DNA of 64,000 nucleotides from Sphagnum magellanicum. Its lineage: Eukaryota > Streptophyta > Sphagnopsida > Sphagnales > Sphagnaceae. A program made the position numbers and the translations under genes. Numbering within the stretch: position 1 is the first letter of the stretch; the number at the start of each line of letters is the position of its first letter. A model generated the notes under the pieces. It made no database searches and was not told the DNA's origin. It worked only from the letters and a program-made list of their open reading frames with translations. This document shows positions 25,560 to 39,844 of the stretch, piece after piece. The DNA is taken from contig CM038910.1 in the NCBI GenBank assembly GCA_021904315.1, positions 7,812,001 through 7,876,000 on the forward strand, given 5' to 3'.

Positions 25560-26248
25560 GTGCATCACGATGTCTCTACCCTGAAAAGCAGAGACGACAA
25601 ATCTCATTAGGTACCGCTGAAAAGAGTCGGAAAGCTTGATCGATCACGACACGACCGACGGAACGCTTTTCCATTGACGACGGCCAGATCCGAATACTCC
25701 AATCCGACGGCCAATCAGAGCGTAAGGAGAGCTAGCGTGTGAAGGCGTTCAACCAATGGAAAGGCTTTGACTATGTGTGGTTGGAATCAGGCGAACTGCA
25801 GTGTGAAAGGGAAAGTCGCGATCCGGAGGTTCGTTGCGCCATGTGTTTGAACCGATTCTGCTGAGAAGCGAAGGACTCGATCGATCGCGCATTCGCCGGA
25901 CGTCGGGATCGAAGCTGTCTTGTAGCTGTGATGTCTGTTTAGTGAAGAAGGTTCAGGTTGCAGACGAAGGAACGAACGGTTTTTGAATTTTGAAGAAAAC
26001 GGAAGGACACCCACCGGGTGAGAATTAGGGTTCAGAGTTCTTCCCTTGCATCTGGACTCGTAAAGTTCTTTGTTTTTTTTGTTTTCTTTTTGTTTTCTGT
26101 TTCCCCTCTCCGAACCCCCTGCAGAGAACGAGAAATTTCAGTAGCAGATCGCAAGTTTTCTCTTTGCAGGTTGCGTTGATACAGGAGGAAGTGCTCCAGA
26201 GTTGGGGGATACGGGGGGAGGTGTGGAAGTTGGGAGTAGTGTGAAGTG
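25560..26248 (+). promoter_or_regulatory. RBX1 promoter and 5' UTR region
   Basis: GC-rich island directly before the RBX1 start codon. CCAAT boxes occur at 25711-25716 (CCAATC) and near 25752-25757 (ACCAATGG). A possible 5' UTR intron runs from a donor at 26018 (GTGAGA) to an acceptor at 26169 (pyrimidine-rich tract then TTTGCAG). Transcription start not determined. Confidence 0.5.
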
Positions 26249-27709
<1,461 letters not shown>

Positions 27710-30689
27710 TCCACTCAACAAGGCAGCATGGAAGCTTTTACTGCTTTGTTGTGCCACAGGCAGAAGAAGCATGATCATTCTGTGTGCACAGAGGAAACCC
27801 ATGAACAACTAACTTAGAGAAAGTGTAATGCTTTTCATTTTCCAAGTTGGTATTGACCAGAACTATACCTAACACTCAGCATTTAGGTGGTAGATTGAGC
27901 ATTGATTTACTTTACTGAGGTGCTCCTGGCCAAACAAGTGCTGCCAGGGCTGTATCAGGGCTTCATTAGTTCCATATACTTGGACAATACTCCTATCTAA
28001 GTCAGGATGTCATGGATTATGATTCAGGTAAGTCTGTGGGAAGCACTTACCTAGTTCATGCAGTTTGTTATTGGTTGCAAAAACTCACTGATAAAAATTG
28101 GTTGTTTGATTTTGGACAACACCAGTCTACTTTGATAATCCATGTCCCATAGATGTGGTGCTACCTGATTGTCCCTGGTGTGCCATTCAGGTATCCTAAT
28201 TTAGCAGCTGAGAAATGCTGATATATACTTGGTTTACAGAGCTTTCTTCACAGCAGTGTTACTTTGATTGTCTCAGGTTCAACACAAGCAAAGAATTCAG
28301 CATTTGCCAAGAAATGAAGGTATCACACTTTTCAGCTGGAGGGTTTTTGTCCCAATTACAATAGACCCACAATCAACTCTTCCAACTTTCAAAGCATTTT
28401 TGAAGTTTCATGGGTTTTTAACAACTATCTCTATGGACATGGTTAGATTCTCATACGTTCTAATCCTTGTTTTATTTTGTTTTAATGCAACAATTGGGAC
28501 GCATTGGATGAATTGTGGGTCAATAATTAAAGCTGAAAAAGTTGGATCATGGATGAAAATGGGGCTAATGGGGGATAGTTAAATTTGGGATGATTTGTAG
28601 GTCATGGAAATTGAGGGTTGAAAGAAGATAGTATAGCATGTAGGTAGGTGATATTTGGGTGTGGGGAAATGCAAACTTTCGAATAAGTTGAAAATGGGTA
28701 AGAGAATAATGAAATGATATAAAATTCAAAAGGTTAGACATTGGATGATATGCATGTTGAGGAAAATTATCCAAATTTTCACAAAAGCCAAATCAAAGGA
28801 AAACAATGGTTGAAACAATGGCTAGTAAAAATGGGTTCTAAACAAAGCAACAATGAAATAAAGGTTGTAAAAAATGCCAGAAAGTTGAAATTCAAGAAAA
28901 AAAAAAAGGATGAAATAGAGCTCAAAAGAAAAGATCCTAAAAATTTGAAATATGGGGGAAAAAATGGACAAATATATTGCAATGGTGAGATACTTTTTAG
29001 CACCCCAATTTGTCTTGCATTACTTGGTTGAAAATTTGAAGAGATAGGTTGAAAAAGTGAAAAGTGAAGTTTTAAAACCCTAAAATGCAAGAGGTGAATA
29101 AGGACTAAAGGTTGTAATAAAGAATATTTTCATCTTTCACATGCCAACTTTCTTAAAAGCCAACTTGATTTTGGTTATATGGGTTCAAAGAATGGATAGG
29201 TCACAAAGGAAAGTAGTTGTTGCTTTACTCTTGTTTACAATTTTTGTTGAAAACGAAAGATGTTGTGCATAAAAGTTTTTCTCAAATCAACTTTTTCGTT
29301 GTTGATTTTTGTATTTGAGATGTGCATGTCTATACATTGCATTTCCTATTTTTGTTGTCATTGTTGTCTATTACAATCCTACTTTATTTGATATACAATT
29401 TTTTGGGTCCTTGATATGCAATTTAGGAAATTGCTAAATTGTGCAAATGCCAATTCAAGATTCAAAATCGCTTTGAAAGATTTGATCAAAAAAGGGGTAC
29501 CATTTGCTAGAAATGAAACACAAAAACAAAAACATTGTGACCCATATGATGGATGAGAAGATGCAAACATGTCATAATATTATCACATTCCTTGCAACAA
29601 CCTAATTAACAAAAAACATTCCAATGAAGGATTTTTTTTCCACAACATGCTAAAGAGCAAATTTGTCATTAATGACTAAATCTTTAAAACCTTTTATTCT
29701 TTCTTGGCATTTCATGTTGCAAAAGGTGTGAGAAATAGAGATCCATTTTTTGGGAGTATACCCAATCATGTCACATGCAACTCTTGTAAAAGTGTATTAA
29801 TGTATTATATTAGTGGTGCAATGTATTACCATTTGTTTTGGAACAAATTGTTTTGGAGATCTAAGTCATTATTGAAGCCATGGGGTTGAAACATGATGTG
29901 AGCAAGAGAAGAACATTGACATTATGAAAAGACATGTGGAGAGTTTGATTTTCAAATACTTGTATTGGAATAGGACTTTGGAACAAACCACTTCATCATG
30001 ACATGTTATGAGTATATAGCCAATTAGTTACTAAAAATTTGATTCAATCTTTCAAGAATTCAACCTAGGCTATAATGGAATAAGTTATGTCCATCACAAG
30101 GATGTATCGTGACCCAAGCTTTACAACCATTTCCCCTTTCAATTGTTCAAGGAAATAACATTAACAAATTAAAGGTACAAATCATGGAGTTTATAGAACA
30201 ATTTTCAAAGCTTCACCGCATCACATATTTTTGTTGTGTGTATATAGATTTAGATTCATGGGAAAATGTTTTGTCAATAATGTACATAGATTCATACATT
30301 GTAAATAAAAAGAAATAGTTGTAATATATTGTCATGGTTTTTGGCATGATAAGTTTGGAATACAAACATATATTCTATTGCATTGAACATAAAAAAGATT
30401 ACATTATGTGTATGTTATTTTTTACTTCCATTTAGCATCAAATCTTGACAAGATTTTCTAATTTTTTCTTCAATGCACCTTCCAGTAATGATCTATATTC
30501 AATTTTAATATGTTTTGGGAAAAGCTTAACTACCATGTCACATTCATTCATATTGATTGTTCAAGAATATACACAATAGGGTATCATTGGGACATGGGGA
30601 CCCCCTTCTCCATTGTAAGAAATTAGATTTTGAAATAAAATTTGAATTTTCTGAGGTTAACCATTTCAAACCTAGTTTCTAGAACTTTT
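27710..30689. other. RBX1 3' flank passing into AT-rich intergenic DNA
   Basis: 27710-28500 is of gene-like base composition and probably includes the 3' UTR. From about 28550 the DNA becomes AT-rich. A 96-codon lysine-rich frame at 28741-29031 has no recognisable domain and is probably fortuitous. Confidence 0.5.
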
Positions 30690-30980
30690 GTTTCAACCAA
30701 TCAATCTTGGTTGTGTTGTATTTCATGCAATCAATAAATTGTTTACATACAAAACTAGTATCACGATGCTTCCCTCGTTTAGGGTATGACACAAATTCTA
30801 ATTCACGTCACTACTTAGTAAACATTGTTCCTTCAAATATAAGTTTATCTCATCATACCAAGCTCTTGATGCAATACGAGCAAGGTCTCAAGAACAAACA
30901 ATGTATACCTTAGTTTATGGATTACTTTGCACAAAACCTAATAGTTGAATCATAAAAACTTCTTTCATATGGGTGTGCAA
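30690..30980 (-). mobile_element. Ty1/copia reverse transcriptase fossil
   Basis: On the minus strand the region carries the copia RT stretch around the PRAWYD and LYVDDLL-type motifs, here in changed form. Broken, short and old; LTRs not found. It is a separate element from the + strand copia fossil at 5.4-7.9 kb. Confidence 0.75.
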
Positions 30981-32754
30981 ATTTAGTGGATGACCATTAG
31001 TAATGTCAAATGGAAGATCCAGGATTAGACATTATGTTCTCTATAAATATTATTAACATCTCACCCAATTTTACATCTCAATTGACTACTATATTTTCTT
31101 TTTTTTAGGATTTAAATTACATCTATAAATTTTGGACAATTCATCATATTTAATGAAAGTACTTTGAAAACATTGACATGTAATTTTGTCATTTTTTCGT
31201 CAAAATGTGAACAAAATTTTCATCCAAACACTCATATGTGATGTAGGTTAGGTTTTGTTCATGAAAAAAATCCGTTCAACGTGTGTGGCAACATAGTTTT
31301 GTGTGGCAACATAGTAAAGTTGCCCAAAATTGGCAAATGAAAGTCCCTTTAAGAGTTAGTTTCTAGTGGATTCGAATGTGGCTTAAATTTGACCATGTGA
31401 CTTTCATTTTTAAATATGATTTTTTTTCAAGTTTGATTTAAGGCCACCATGTTAAAATTCATTTAAAACTCCTTTCTAAAAAGGAATTGGAAAAAAAAAA
31501 ATTATAATGCCAAATATGAATGTTGCATATTTGATGCCACAAATAGTAGAAAAACATGGTTTCTTTTACCATAGAATCTAATTTTTAAAAACCCATTTGG
31601 ACAAGTGTTAGAAAGACTATCCTATCAATTTGATCAAGTTGATTTTTACATGTCCATTGTGACTTTGGTGGTTGTAAATATGACTTATTAAATAGCCCAT
31701 AATCTACTACCATGTATACACAATATACCTTAATTTCTCCCGCACACCTTCCAATACCTTTTCCATTGCACAAAACAAATGTTTTTTTTTCAAGTACAAC
31801 CACCAATTGTGAGAAGAAATAAGATGAGAAGATAAATAAATTGATATAGTTAAAAATAGAGATAGAGAATGAAAAAATGATCCAAAGAAAATTCTTTAAA
31901 TATTTTATTTTTCCCACCTTTGTCCTTTTACAAATTAATTGAACTTTTCAAATCAATCTCTTCAAAGTTTTGTTCTTAGTGTTTATTAGGTGAGTTGACT
32001 TTCCAACTATATTACTTCTTTAAAACTAATTAAATTAGTTGGTGTCACCTCTTAAATTAATGGAGGTAATTGATAAACCTATTACTAGTAACTTTTGAAG
32101 CTATTGGGTTACTTTACTAGCATAGTTATGTAACGAAGGGTAGGTAAGATTTATCTTTTAACATTCTTTTATTTGGGTCCAAAATAATCTTAGTACATAA
32201 AATTAGGATTATATCATAAATAACAAGAGTGTTTACTAATAAAAATAACAATACTTCCCACAATGAAATTATCACCTAGTTGATTTACCACCAAGATTAT
32301 TTCTAGAAAATAAGAATGGATGATTTCTACCAATGAAAGTAATGATTCATTCATAAACGGCAATAATTTTGTCACAAGCCTAGTACCGACCTAGTATCAA
32401 TTTGTTGGTGCCAAATATATTTCTAAAATCACAACAAAAACAATAAATAATAATAGTAGATAAAATGTAAAGGCATTTGCATCAAAATACCTTTATTCCT
32501 TTCTCCAAATATTTCTTTAGAGATGGCAAAGTGCACATCATCCTCTACCACTTTATGTCTAAAGAACTATACATTTTTTTATGCCCATTGGTGATAACTT
32601 GCCTTGCAACATCTATTACCACTTAGGACATCTATTAATGTTATCATATTTGGAATTCTTGCACAAGTGGTAATTCTACCTTGCATCAAAATTATTTTTT
32701 AATATTATTAAGCATGATAACAAAAACAAGGTTCAAATGACCTTCGATCAAAAC
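30981..32754. other. AT-rich intergenic DNA with one arm of a direct repeat
   Basis: No gene seen. About 31985-32170 is similar to 33480-33665 in the same orientation (shared AACTAATTAA, CACCTCTT, GATAA-AACCTATTA and CTTTTAACA phrases). The two copies bracket the LTR relic at 32755-33270. Confidence 0.5.
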
Positions 32755-33270
32755 ATGAAATGCAAAGTTAAAAAGATCATGTCTAGGGCTACAACTTTGT
32801 AACTTGAAGCTTTTAAATCAAAGCCAAAATGAAAAGTTATGAACTTGCAAAGCAATGGGACTCATAATTTGGGAACTTTGAAATTCTCACTTGAAAATCA
32901 TGGGCATTTTAACCATTCAATGCAATATTTAAGGAGAGGACAAAAATATATCATAAGGAGAAGGGTGATAACCTTTTTCCAAGTTCAAATTGTGTGAATG
33001 TAATGAGTCCAATACAAGTCCATGACCTAAAGTTGGCTTCATTTGCATTAACCACCTACATTGTTTACTTTGTGCATGTGATTTATCTGTGAGGTGTTGA
33101 TGAACTTGTCACTTCATCTAATCCTCATCCTAGAGCTCCTATGCACCCTTTTTTTTCCTAGTGTGTGGAGTTAAGGAAATTATCTCCAAGTTTTTTTTTT
33201 TTGACCTTCTTTCCATTGTTGTCACTTTGATAATTAATTTTCAATACTTCAAGAACTTGAGAACATGTCA
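32755..33270 (+). mobile_element. Old LTR relic (copy D) of the 6440/12721 family
   Basis: Shares, in order with copy C, GGCTACAACTTTG, AAAGTTATGA, the TATA-like ATCATAAGGAGAAGG and the 3' part CACTT-ATCTAATCCTCATCC, ending near TGTCA at 33270. Much more diverged than copies A-C and lacking the 5' end. Confidence 0.6.
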
Positions 33271-34600
33271 ATGACATTGACCAACTATCTCTTGGTCTCC
33301 CTCCTCTTAAAACACCAAACTATTAGTGTTTCATACCAAACACATTCCTTAAAATCTCTCGATATCCTTTTTCATAACACCCAATATCCTTCATTGCACT
33401 CCAAAACACCAAGTACAAAAGAAGAAAATACCATACCATCTCCACTATGATTAAAAAACAAAAAAACAAAAAAAAATTATACTAACAACTATCTTGCCAA
33501 CTAAAACCTTTTTAAAACCTAATTAAACTAATTAACATCACCTCTTTAAATCTAAAGAAATAAAAGATAACGAACCTATTATCAATAATTCTTAAAGTTA
33601 TCAAGTTTCCTACTAGAATAACTAAGTAATTAAAAGACAAATATTATTTACATTTTAACACAACCTATCTCCTCTACTTACATATTTACTCCCTCTCAAA
33701 CCTACTTATCTACCTACCTTCTCTACCTATGTATCTACATCCTCTTGTGTCACGCGAAACTATGCAACACAATTCTTTGAAAAACCATGTAAGGTGCAAA
33801 AAGACAAGCCCGAAAATGCATTGGACAAAGCTCATTTGGGGAAGGGGGGGTTATTTAATCTCCCTTAAGTCAATGTAGATAAATAAACGATATAACATTA
33901 AGTGGTAGGTAATGCTTGAGGCCATGGACTTTAATGGGATAAGGGCCCATGCAAAGTGGAACCTCATGTGGCCCAATTGAAAGCTTGAAAGCTTGAAAGC
34001 CCATGTTCAAGGTTGAAAGCTTTTACCATGTGTAAAGATCTCACATCATTTTTTTTCATGTGATACCCACCAACAAGTATCATGAAAAAAAAAATGAACA
34101 TTACATTCTTCAAAATTCTCATCATTCATGCAAGAAATATTACAAGGTGCAAGATGCCCTCCAACTACACTAGAAAAGTCCTTCAAGATCTTTAAGGGTT
34201 TTTGGAGTTAAGGCTATATAGGTTTATGTGGCTTGGATGTGAGGGAGGAGTGTATATGGATGAAAATATAATGCTTATTTGTAAAGATTTATTGATTTTA
34301 CTGCCAAACATAACTGACATAAAATAATTAATTATTAGTCACCTTGATGTTGAACTAGCCTAGGTACTATAGCATATTCTTCTTAAGAGCCACAAATAAA
34401 TTTATTTTTAAAATTATTAAATTTACAATTTAAAAAATTAAATAAATAATAAATTAAAAAAAACCCTCATGTAAACTTCGTTCTCTCCAATTAGGTTAAT
34501 GTACATTCACAAATTGGTTATGGGTTTAGGGTTTCTGAGTTATGGGTAAGGTGTTTATGTGTTAAGGTTTGGGGTTGGGGTTGGGCCCCAAAACATCCAA
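33271..34600. other. AT-rich intergenic DNA, no gene seen
   Basis: Contains the second arm (33480-33665) of the diverged direct repeat also present at 31985-32170. Otherwise nothing recognisable. Confidence 0.5.
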
Positions 34601-34604
34601 GAAA

Positions 34605-34676
34605 GACCCTCAATAGGGTTCTTCCCCCCCAAGGTAAAGACCATCAATAGGGTTCTTCCCCCCCAAGGTAAAGACC
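34605..34676. repeat. 36 bp tandem duplication
   Basis: Two near-identical copies of a unit running TCAATAGGGTTCTTCC, a short C run, then AAGGTAAAGACCA. Recent slippage-type duplication. Confidence 0.85.
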
Positions 34677-35240
34677 ATTTTCAAAATTTAGGAGTCTTAC
34701 AAAAAGTGTAAGGTACCTCTTCTCCCCCCCCAAAAAAAAAAGAAGCTGAAATTGAAAATGGGAAATTCATCCAAGGGAGGCTTAATGGTTAGCTAACCAC
34801 CATTAAGCCTCTTTGATTGGCCCATCGCAGAAAAAATAAAATTGAAACTTTGTAGACTCACCAATATTCGCTTCAAATCGATACATACAAGTCACAATAT
34901 TGGCCCACCTATAAAAAAAATTTCCAAGAGGACATCGGTGGGCAATGCATATGCTACTAAGCAAGGCGCTATTGGGAACACATTGGGAACTTTATGGGAA
35001 CATCGTGAGAACACTTTGGGAACAATTGCAAAAATCCAACCCTAAACTTAAAACCCACCGTCTCCGGGAGGAGGATGTTAAACAACCCCCCCCCCCACCC
35101 TATGAGCGTAAGGCACTTGGAGAAAATTTGTAGAGTATGTGAAGGGCACCTTATATCCATCATTTTCCATTCTAGAAATTGGGTGCAATATTATGCCTAC
35201 TCCAAAAGCATCGGAAGGAACTTATGCCTACTTGTAGGTG
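34677..35240. other. Intergenic DNA, no gene seen
   Basis: Contains a C11 run near 35087-35097 and several GGGAACA repeats at 34975-35022. No recognisable protein. Confidence 0.5.
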
Positions 35241-35346
35241 TAAGAACCCTCCCACTATTGAAGAGTAGGCATAAGGACCCTCTCACTATTGAAGAGTAGG
35301 CATAAGAACCCTCCCACTATTGAAGAGTAGGCATAAGAACCCTCCC
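35241..35346. repeat. 31 bp minisatellite, about 3.4 copies
   Basis: Unit AAGAACCCTCCCACTATTGA followed by AGAGTAGGCAT, repeated head to tail with one or two changes in the second copy. There are no spacers, so it is not a CRISPR array. Confidence 0.9.
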
Positions 35347-35459
35347 ATTCATAGGTTTGTTTGCTTCATGATAAATTTTGCATTGTGCTTTGCTTTACGA
35401 TAGGTAAAGCCCATGAGTGGGGAACATTTCCCAAAATGTGGCATTTTGGCCCGACTTGG

Positions 35460-35538
35460 CTATCACCTTGTCCGAGGCCCCTTATTTCGAGAATGCCCCA
35501 ACCCTAGGCCTTTACCCTACACTAAACCCTAAACCCTA

Positions 35539-35572
<34 letters not shown>
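35460..35572 (-). repeat. G-rich dispersed unit joined to telomere-type repeats and C32 run
   Basis: Read on +, the G-rich unit (inverse of 20960-21100) is followed by three CCCTAAA-type telomere units (35523-35543) and 32 uninterrupted C (35541-35572). The + strand order suggests that a TTTAGTGTAGGG end of the unit expanded into telomere-like repeats. The exact C count should be treated with caution. Confidence 0.75.
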
Positions 35573-35576
<4 letters not shown>

Positions 35577-35579
35577 AGC

Positions 35580-35824
35580 TTTGCAGGTGTCAATGCGCAT
35601 GGTTCTCATGGCATGTGGGTGCAAGTGTGTGTATAAATATCATCATGCAAAAAGTTCCTTGTCGTTCTACAAAAAGAGCATCATAATAACTTTACAGGAC
35701 ATGCCCATGATGATTCTTCTTGGCTGCTACTGGACAAATTCGAACCTGGGACCTAATTTTAGACAAAGTGGAGAGAACTAGCCAGCCTACAAAATCCAAC
35801 CATGGTAAACCAACTCTTGTCTAC
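35580..35824 (-). mobile_element. Possible tRNA-derived SINE
   Basis: On the minus strand an A-box-like TGGCTAGTTCTC (about 35771-35784) is followed about 30 bases later by a good B box GGTTCGAATTTG (35735-35746), then about 150 bp of body. No target duplication was identified and the 3' end runs into the homopolymer tract at 35572. Confidence 0.4.
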
Positions 35825-36316
35825 TACCAAGGCAAGGAAGCATATTGTGTTTCCATGCATTATAGAGTAATAGTAGCTTAAGGGGATTTTGGCCCCTACT
35901 AGGTAATAATAATAATAATAATAATAGGTCTATTTTTATTCTATGAGGATTTTTGAAAGGTGATATTTTTGGCTTGTTTTGAAACTTGAGATTAGTTATT
36001 ATATTAGAGTTTATAATATCTTAAAGGATTTTGGCCCCTAGGTAATAATAATAATAGGTCTATTTTTTATTCGATGAGGATTTTTGAAAGGTGATATTTT
36101 GGCTTGTTTTGAAACTTGAGATTAGTTATTATATTAGAGTTTATATTAATATCTTGAAGGATTTATTTTGGTTTCTTCTATTAGAGGATTTCTTTTTTGA
36201 TGGTTTATATTTTTGCATGGTGAAATAATTTGGATTATTTCATAATTCTTCTTTTTGCCTTCTTAAGATACTTTTTTTTACTGTAAATGGCAAGGCCCAT
36301 AGTGTGAAGGATGGAA
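35825..36316 (+). repeat. Left arm of a long inverted repeat (with internal tandem duplication)
   Basis: Matches 41074-41372 in opposite orientation, including CTTAAGGGGATTTTGGCCCC, TTTTGGCTTGTTTTGAAAC, TTTTTGCATGGTGAAATA and TGTAAATGGCAAGGCC. In this arm a 142 bp segment is duplicated in tandem (35885-36026 and 36027-about 36165), each starting GATTTTGGCCCC and including an (AAT)n tract. Confidence 0.85.
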
Positions 36317-36767
36317 CACCCCTGCCACCCACAAAGCTCGTATTTGGGGGTGGGGGGAATGGAGGGATTTATTTAATGCCCACCTCCCCAAAAAAATTTG
36401 GGCCCCCCTTGAGTCCATGCACTTCATGCCCCCTTTTTTTTTTTACTATTTTTGACTTAGTCTGGAATAATGAACATGAAATGTGGGGACATAGAGTGAC
36501 AAAAGTCATTAAAAAAAATTGTCTTTATGACTTAGAAATTGCTTTTTTGGGTGTCTTTCTTTCAACACACAAAGGGATATATTGAATTTAAAATTGTATC
36601 ATCTCTATCTCCTCCTTCTTGGCCCTCCCAAGAACCCAATAGCTCTTTTTCCACTAGTGGAAACGACATTAAACATTTTCTAATAAAATGGTAGTTAGAT
36701 ATACAAGAAACAACTCCTTCAACAAGTGTAGAAAAAACATGTTGGCTATTTAGAGCATCTCCACCCA

Positions 36768-36920
36768 TATGGTGCATCTAGATCTACATCAATGTTTTTT
36801 CACATTCATTCATTCATTCATTCATTGCTACTTATTTACATATCCTGAGCCTCACATATTGGGCATTTAGGTTGCATCAATATTTTTTACACATTCATTA
36901 TTACTTATTTACATATCTCA
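36768..36920. repeat. ~97 bp tandem duplication with (CATT)5 microsatellite
   Basis: GCATCAAT-TTTTTTCACATTCATT...ACTTATTTACATATC-TGAGCCTC occurs twice, the first copy expanded by CATT repeats (about 36813-36834). Confidence 0.75.
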
Positions 36921-37842
36921 AGCCTCGCCCATAAACTTAATGTGAGATTATGAAAAGTGGGAGACCATAATGATAACAAAGCAAATGAAGCAATTAGATA
37001 ATTTGATCAATAAAAAACAATGGGAAATTGTGCCATAAGAACCAATTGGGCAATCTAGCCAATGCACAATAAGATTTAAACTGTGCAATGGTATTTGCCA
37101 AACATCACATCTTGCACAAATATATTGTCCCAAATCAAATTTTTTGAACTAAATCAATAAGTTTTTATTATTCTACATCCAAAACATGTTCTTATAATGC
37201 ATGGGGCGCTAATGCGTTTCAAGCATAGGGTAATGATTGTGTGATGATAAACACCTCAAACAAACTTTGCATGTATCAATGCAATGTTGTATTTGACACC
37301 AACATGGATCTATGACAAGGTTGGACCTATGGCGATTGAAATTTTCCTTTGTAATTTTTTAATACACAATCCAAGCAAGGTGGATAGTAATAGATTGTAA
37401 TTTCTTGGTCCTACAACTATGTCCACTTAGGTTTCAAACCCTCTAGCTTGATGCAACATAACATAAAGATTAAATCTTTTATGTCCTTCAAAGCACAACA
37501 TGGGGGGTTTCACATAAAACACACAATTGAACTATGTAACACATCAATTTTTTATAATCTACAAAACACAATATGTGGGGAGGTCGTGTGTGTTCTAATT
37601 GAATTGTGTTGCATGTCATATTGAAACCCACAAAATTCATAAAGGTGTATAACATCCTTGTAATGTCTTAGTAGCAAGCCATTACACCCTAAATTGTCTT
37701 GCTATGAAAATATTACATTGCATAAATAACAAGGAAGGCTTGAACGATGAGTGTTTCCACCTATATAATTTGCCTTTTGCAAAGTCATTTCACAAAATTA
37801 AATGTTGATGTTATTAGGTGGTAGGTATTGCCTTGGCAACAT

Positions 37843-38160
37843 GGCATTACACCATATGAACTGAAGGCAAAGCTTGAGGTCTAGGGCATTAAAGGCATTA
37901 CACCATGTGAATCATGAACAAAGGTTTAAGATCCATGGTGTAATGCCTTATTGGTAAGGCATTAACAAACATAATTGTTAGGAGTGTTTTAAGGCATAAT
38001 AAGGCATTACACCTTGTGAACCAAAGGTGGAGCTTGAGGTCTAGGGCATTAAAAATGTTATACCATGTGAACTGAAAGTGGAATTTGAAATCTAAGATGT
38101 AATGCCTTGTTGTTGAAGCATCACCAAAACATATTTGTTAAGAGTGTTAATTTAGTTACT
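37843..38160. repeat. 160 bp tandem duplication with internal GGCATTACACC inversions
   Basis: GGCATTACACCAT...GCTTGAGGTCTAGGGCATTA begins at 37843 and again at 38003. Each unit also holds the inverse GGTGTAATGCC-type phrase, so each can fold on itself. Both end with a TTGTTA-GAGTGTT phrase. Confidence 0.8.
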
Positions 38161-39490
38161 TAGTTGAGTCTTGATTATATTAATGTTAAATTGGGTGAAT
38201 GTAGTTAATTGTGTTTTAACTTGAAACCAGTTCATGTGTGAATAAAATTCAAATTGTTTAATGTTTGAGATATAAACCCAAGTTGTAGGTTTTCAAATCA
38301 CTTTTGATGATTTGAATTTCTTTGCACATGGTTTTGTGTTGTTTTTAATTTTGTGTTTTGGGCTCAGATTCCTACTTGTTTGCAAATGGGTCATATTTTT
38401 ATGGTTTTTGTCATTTATGACATGTGTGTGTACATATTGATAATTATAGGCACTACATGGTAGCGCATGACATAATAAATGAAAAAAATCAATGTTTTTA
38501 GTGGCACAACTGTTTCACAAGTCTTGTAATCATGACACTCCAAGTATACACAATGTGTGCATGCAACTATTCAAACATTTTACAAGTGTCATATCAACAA
38601 ATTGTTGCATTACAATATAGGATGGAAATACATGTGTTATGGTGATTACTATAGGAAATGAACCAAAGTGCGCACTTCAATGAATGTACTACTATTTTGT
38701 TGTATGCTCATAAACAAATGTTCCTTGAAAGGATCGAAAAAAAAAAAAAACAAACCCTTCTCCTAGTGTGCTCTTCACAAGTTCAAATGTACCATGTCTT
38801 CAAAAGTTCAAATTGTGATGCTCTAGACCATAATTTTGTAATATGAAAGAAACTAAGTCCCTACAACCACATCTTGCACTATTCCAAGTTTTGAAATCTC
38901 ATTTGCATGGGGAGAGAGCATGAAGAAAAACTAAGCTAGGAAACAAAATTGTAATCGAAGACTCTAGAAATTCAACTAGAGGTGTGGAAGCCTAGACTCA
39001 AAAAATGCTTTGCCAATTAAGGTGAAGGGTCCATTGCTAGTGGGCTAAATGGGCCCCGGCCCTTGTTTGGTGTTTTTTCTTCTTGCAATGGATTTTTTCC
39101 ATTTGTTCCACCAAAACAAAAGCTTTGACTTTTGTATATTCAACTTATACCTTGGTCTTAATCCCTTGGTTTCGATCCCTTTGTTTTCCCAGTTAGTTTT
39201 ATTAAAGATTACTAGGCCTTATTTGGGTTTTCAAGCCTTTCCACTTAGGCAAAAGATTTATCCTAAAATGTCATATGGGTTTTCAGGCCCTTAACTCAAG
39301 ATACACCTTTGTTTTAAGACCCTCAAACCCATAACCATCCCTAGTGAGAATGTGGACGCTTTGATTGGTGTTGGGTCATGAGTTACAATGCATCATAACC
39401 TTCAACCTCTATTCCATTAATGACCTACCAGTTAGCACAAGGTATTGTAACAACAAAATAACTATTAGTAATTAAAAATATTAATATTAG

Positions 39491-39844
39491 TGTTGGGGTA
39501 ATAATATGGATAAAAATAGGGAATAAAATAATGAACCTCATGGGCCCTACAAAGAGAATCTTTTGACTAAGGCATAAAGGTTGATTATGAATAATTTAGG
39601 TAACTATTTCAAATTAGTAATAATGGGAGCTCAAGTATGTAAACTTGATCAAATCCTAGATTTCGAATATTGTAGAACCTATCCATAGGAGGATGGAAAA
39701 TTATAAGTGGCACTTGATGATTGGTTTGATACATGGGGAATACATGTAGATGAATGTGGTTAACTATTCATCCACTTCTTTCCTTCAAGTATATAAAGGG
39801 TAAAAATTGGAACTTTTGGAGCATACTTTGCATTCAATAATTTC
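39491..39844 (+). mobile_element. Probable Ty1/copia LTR fossil
   Basis: Starts TGTTGGGG and ends TTTCA, with a TATA box TATATAAAGGG near 39790-39800. It is followed shortly by AATTGGATCAAGAC, which resembles the initiator-Met tRNA primer-binding site of copia elements. No matching second LTR and no coding part was recognised. Broken and old; boundaries are approximate. Confidence 0.4.

Noticed and set aside
28741-29031. 96-codon lysine-rich frame
   Set aside because: A-rich DNA gives lysine runs; no homology or gene context.
35241-35346. Regular direct repeats resembling a CRISPR array
   Set aside because: Repeats are head to tail without spacers, in plant nuclear DNA; it is a minisatellite.
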